Assembly: GCA_050949745.1 (NCBI GenBank)
Contig: JBMNGF010000012.1
Coordinates: 62,001 to 126,000, forward strand
Origin: Syntrophaceticus sp050949745
GTDB taxonomy: Bacteria > Bacillota > DSM-12270 > Thermacetogeniales > Thermacetogeniaceae
DNA length: 64,000 nt
Direction of reading: 5' to 3'
Numbering within the stretch: the stretch's first letter is position 1; each line of letters opens with the position of its first letter. Shown in pieces: positions 61,937-64,000 of this stretch. The notes beneath the pieces were generated by a model. That model ran no database searches and was not told where the DNA came from. It was given only the letters and a program-made list of their open reading frames with translations. The position numbers were made by a program, and so were the translations under genes.

Positions 61937-63230
61937 TCTCGAAAAGTATCTGCTCTCACTTGATGGCTTTGAACCGATCAAATACCGCGGCAGGATCACG
62001 AAGGTTGTCGGATTGGCTATTCAGGCTCAGGGGCCCCGTGGGAGCATCGGGGAGCTCTGTTATATACATACTTCGGATCGTGTGATTAAGGCAGAAATTG
62101 AGGGATTTCGTGAGGGAGCCACTCTTTTGATGCCTTTGGGGGAAACAGAAAAGATCAGCCCCGGCTGCCAGGTAACAGCCAGTGGGGATGTATTAAAGAT
62201 CAGGGTAGGCCACGGTATGATCGGGCGTGTTCTTGATGGCCTGGGAGTACCGATCGATGGTCAGGGGCCAATTTCTTGTGCTGAGTGGAGGTCGGTAACA
62301 GCTGCAGTCTGCAACCCACTGAACAGAAAAAGGATCAGCCAGGTGCTTCCCTTAGGAATAAAAGCGATCGATGGTCTATTGACCTGTGGGAAGGGTCAGC
62401 GGTTAGGGGTTTTTGCCGGAAGTGGTGTGGGCAAGAGTACCCTGCTGGGGATGATGGCCAGGAATACAGATGCTGATGTCAATGTGATCGCTCTGATCGG
62501 TGAGAGAGGGAGAGAGGTCAATGATTTCATCGCCAAAGACCTGGGTGAAGAAGGGTTAAAGAGGTCGGTCATCGTTGTGGCTACCTCTGACCAGCCGCCT
62601 TTAGTGCGCATTAAGGGGGCTTTTGTGGCTACAGCCATTGCAGAGTATTTCAGGGAGCAGGGCAAAGATGTGCTGTTGATGATGGATTCTGTTACCAGGT
62701 TCGCTATGGCTCAGAGGGAGGTAGGATTGGCTATCGGTGAGCCTCCTACAACAAGGGGGTATACCCCCTCTGTTTTCACTTTACTGCCCCAGCTTCTGGA
62801 AAGGGCAGGAACCTCAGAAAAAGGGACAATAACGGGGCTTTATACTGTGCTGGTGGAGGGTGATGATTTCAACGAACCAATAGCTGATGCAGTGCGTGGA
62901 ACAATCGATGGCCATATTATTTTGTCCCGCCAGCTGGCAGCACAGAATCATTACCCAGCAATTGATCTGTTGAACTCGGTCAGCCGCCTGATGCCAGATT
63001 TAGTAACAGCTGAGCACCAGGAAAAGGCAGGACACCTGCGCAGCATCCTAGCAACCTACCAGAATACCAAAGACCTGATCGACCTGGGGGCTTACAAAGA
63101 CGGCAGCAACCCAGAGATAGATGAAGCGATCCAGATGATCGGCAGCTGCAATGCTCTATTGCAACAGGATATTGGAGAGAAGTATAGCTTTGAAGAGACA
63201 ATAAAACTCCTGAATGATCTATTTTCATAA
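61929..63230 (+). CDS. fliI: Flagellum-specific export ATPase FliI
   Basis: A 433-residue hexameric ATPase of the type III export apparatus. Walker A FAGSGVGKSTLLGMM, Walker B VLLMMDSVTRFAMAQRE, and the specific EPPTTRGYTPSVFTLLPQLL. Normal length. Starts 8 bp inside fliH. Confidence 0.97.
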   Translation: MVDLEKYLLSLDGFEPIKYRGRITKVVGLAIQAQGPRGSIGELCYIHTSDRVIKAEIEGFREGATLLMPLGETEKISPGCQVTASGDVLKIRVGHGMIGRVLDGLGVPIDGQGPISCAEWRSVTAAVCNPLNRKRISQVLPLGIKAIDGLLTCGKGQRLGVFAGSGVGKSTLLGMMARNTDADVNVIALIGERGREVNDFIAKDLGEEGLKRSVIVVATSDQPPLVRIKGAFVATAIAEYFREQGKDVLLMMDSVTRFAMAQREVGLAIGEPPTTRGYTPSVFTLLPQLLERAGTSEKGTITGLYTVLVEGDDFNEPIADAVRGTIDGHIILSRQLAAQNHYPAIDLLNSVSRLMPDLVTAEHQEKAGHLRSILATYQNTKDLIDLGAYKDGSNPEIDEAIQMIGSCNALLQQDIGEKYSFEETIKLLNDLFS

Positions 63231-63245
63231 TTGAGGTGTTATCAG

Positions 63246-63698
63246 ATGAAGCTCTTTCACTTTCGGCTGCAGCAGTACCTGGACTATAAAAAACAGCGGG
63301 AGGATGCCCAGCGGTTGCTGCTCCATCAGACTCAGTTGGTTTACAAAGAAGCATTGGGGAAGTTGGAGTTGCTTGATAGAAAGATCGAGGAGATTGTTGA
63401 CTATACAGAGACTGCGCGTCAAAATCGAGTGCAGGTTGAGCTGATGCTGATGGCAGAGACATACCTCCGTGACTTACAAGAGCAAAGAAGGGCGCAGGCT
63501 CTGGCGGTGGAAGAAGCCTTAGAAAAGGTGAATGCAGAGCAAAAGGTGCTGATAGACATACAGCGCCGCAGAAAGATGCTGGAGCGGCTCAAAGGGAAGC
63601 AGTGGCAGGAGTATTATCAAAACCTCTTGAGAGAGGAACAAAAAGAGCTTGATGAAATAGGAAATGCCAGGTTCTACAGGCAGCAGGGAGGGGCTTGA
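63246..63698 (+). CDS. fliJ: Flagellar export chaperone FliJ
   Basis: A 150-residue, almost wholly coiled-coil protein (FHFRLQQYLDYKKQREDAQR, LERLKGKQWQEYYQNLLREE) in the position of FliJ after fliI. Start ATG 63246 after GAGGTG. It works as the FliI central stalk. Confidence 0.88.
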   Translation: MKLFHFRLQQYLDYKKQREDAQRLLLHQTQLVYKEALGKLELLDRKIEEIVDYTETARQNRVQVELMLMAETYLRDLQEQRRAQALAVEEALEKVNAEQKVLIDIQRRRKMLERLKGKQWQEYYQNLLREEQKELDEIGNARFYRQQGGA

Positions 63699-63699
63699 T

Positions 63700-64000
63700 G
63701 TGAAGATTTTTAAAAGAAATGTCCTGCTGGCTGTTGTAATTGTAATCATCATTGCAGGTACAGGTGTGATTGTGGCTGTAAAAACACCCTTTTTCCAAGA
63801 AATCAAAGAAACAGTTTTTGCTCAGCAGCAAGAAAAAAGACCTTCAGCTGTGGATCAGGCATTGAGCGTGGAAAATGAAGTATTGAGGGAAAGGGTTGCC
63901 GAGCTTGAACAGGAATTGGCTATGATGATCAGTGATTCGGAAAATGATACAGATGACTATACCGAAAATGACACCACCCTAGCCTTGAATTCGGAGGGGC
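63700..64000 (+). CDS. YlxF/MotE-like flagellar protein (partial, 3' end off window)
   Basis: Starts at GTG 63700 after GGGAGGGG and stays open to the window edge (100 codons). It has a basic start, one membrane segment (NVLLAVVIVIIIAGTGVIVA) and then a coiled-coil region (ALSVENEVLRERVAELEQEL) and an acidic Asp/Thr-rich stretch. Position after fliJ and this layout fit YlxF/MotE proteins, whose MgtE_N domain would lie beyond the window. Confidence 0.65.
   Translation, partial: MKIFKRNVLLAVVIVIIIAGTGVIVAVKTPFFQEIKETVFAQQQEKRPSAVDQALSVENEVLRERVAELEQELAMMISDSENDTDDYTENDTTLALNSEG

Noticed and set aside
1..64000. CRISPR array or complete insertion sequence
   Set aside because: No regularly spaced repeat series and no transposase with terminal inverted repeats were seen; the repeat tracts are permuted short units, not spacer arrays.

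Overview
The window is the replication-origin region of an anaerobic, probably spore-forming Firmicute (Clostridia sensu lato). The evidence is the dnaA-dnaN-recF-remB-gyrB-gyrA block next to rpmH-rnpA-yidD-yidC-jag-mnmE-rsmG-parA-parB, a YyaC-type sporulation gene, T-box and glycine-riboswitch leaders, strong AGGAGG-like ribosome sites, and a complete Stickland-type selenoprotein glycine reductase. I do not assign a genus. Transcription diverges from an origin at about 19.4-21.1 kb. Everything to the left is on the minus strand and almost everything to the right is on the plus strand, so nearly all genes run with the replication fork.

Left arm (minus strand). A truncated glycosyltransferase lies at the edge. 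Next come a tRNA cluster (Arg-CCT, Ser-GCT, Arg-ACG) with its own promoter, a YafQ/DinJ toxin-antitoxin pair, a decayed phage terminase tail and tRNA-Ser(TGA). A class V aminotransferase-serA-serS operon follows, behind a T-box leader with a serine UCC specifier. The first glycine reductase cluster (grdE-grdA-grdB-grdX) lies behind a glycine riboswitch; grdA and grdB each contain one in-frame UGA read as selenocysteine. Then come gyrA, gyrB, remB, recF, dnaN and dnaA.

Right arm, 21-34 kb. The rpmH-to-rsmG block lacks mnmG. It is followed by parA (with a parS site inside its 5' end), parB, an orphan DNA methyltransferase, small conserved proteins, yyaC on the opposite strand, and the selenocysteine genes selA and selB.

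Right arm, 34-50 kb. A branched-chain-type amino acid ABC transporter (livM with two frameshifts) is followed by a CBS-ACT protein, the selenocysteine tRNA selC, a GntR regulator, and a thioredoxin reductase-like protein with thioredoxin. The second glycine reductase cluster is grdA-grdC-grdD-grdX-grdE-grdB. It carries the only grdC and grdD in the window, while its grdE and grdB are frameshifted. The logic is coherent: selA, selB and selC decode UGA in GrdA and GrdB, thioredoxin re-reduces the selenoprotein system, and protein C (GrdC/GrdD) turns the carboxymethyl-selenoether into acetyl phosphate.

Right arm, 50-64 kb. A large flagellar basal-body, motor and export operon has an unusual order (fliN-flhF-fliF-fliG-flgF-flgG-HTH protein-flgB-flgC-fliE-motA-motB-lytic transglycosylase-fliH-fliI-fliJ-ylxF-like), with one frameshift in flhF.

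The most notable points are: two grd loci on either side of oriC with glycine-riboswitch control of one; a run of nine apparent single-base insertions in livM, grdE2, grdB2 and flhF and no apparent deletions; a thioredoxin reductase-like protein with altered pyridine-nucleotide motifs and a degenerate thioredoxin tail; low-complexity dispersed repeats at operon borders; and an HTH protein of unknown role inside the flagellar operon.
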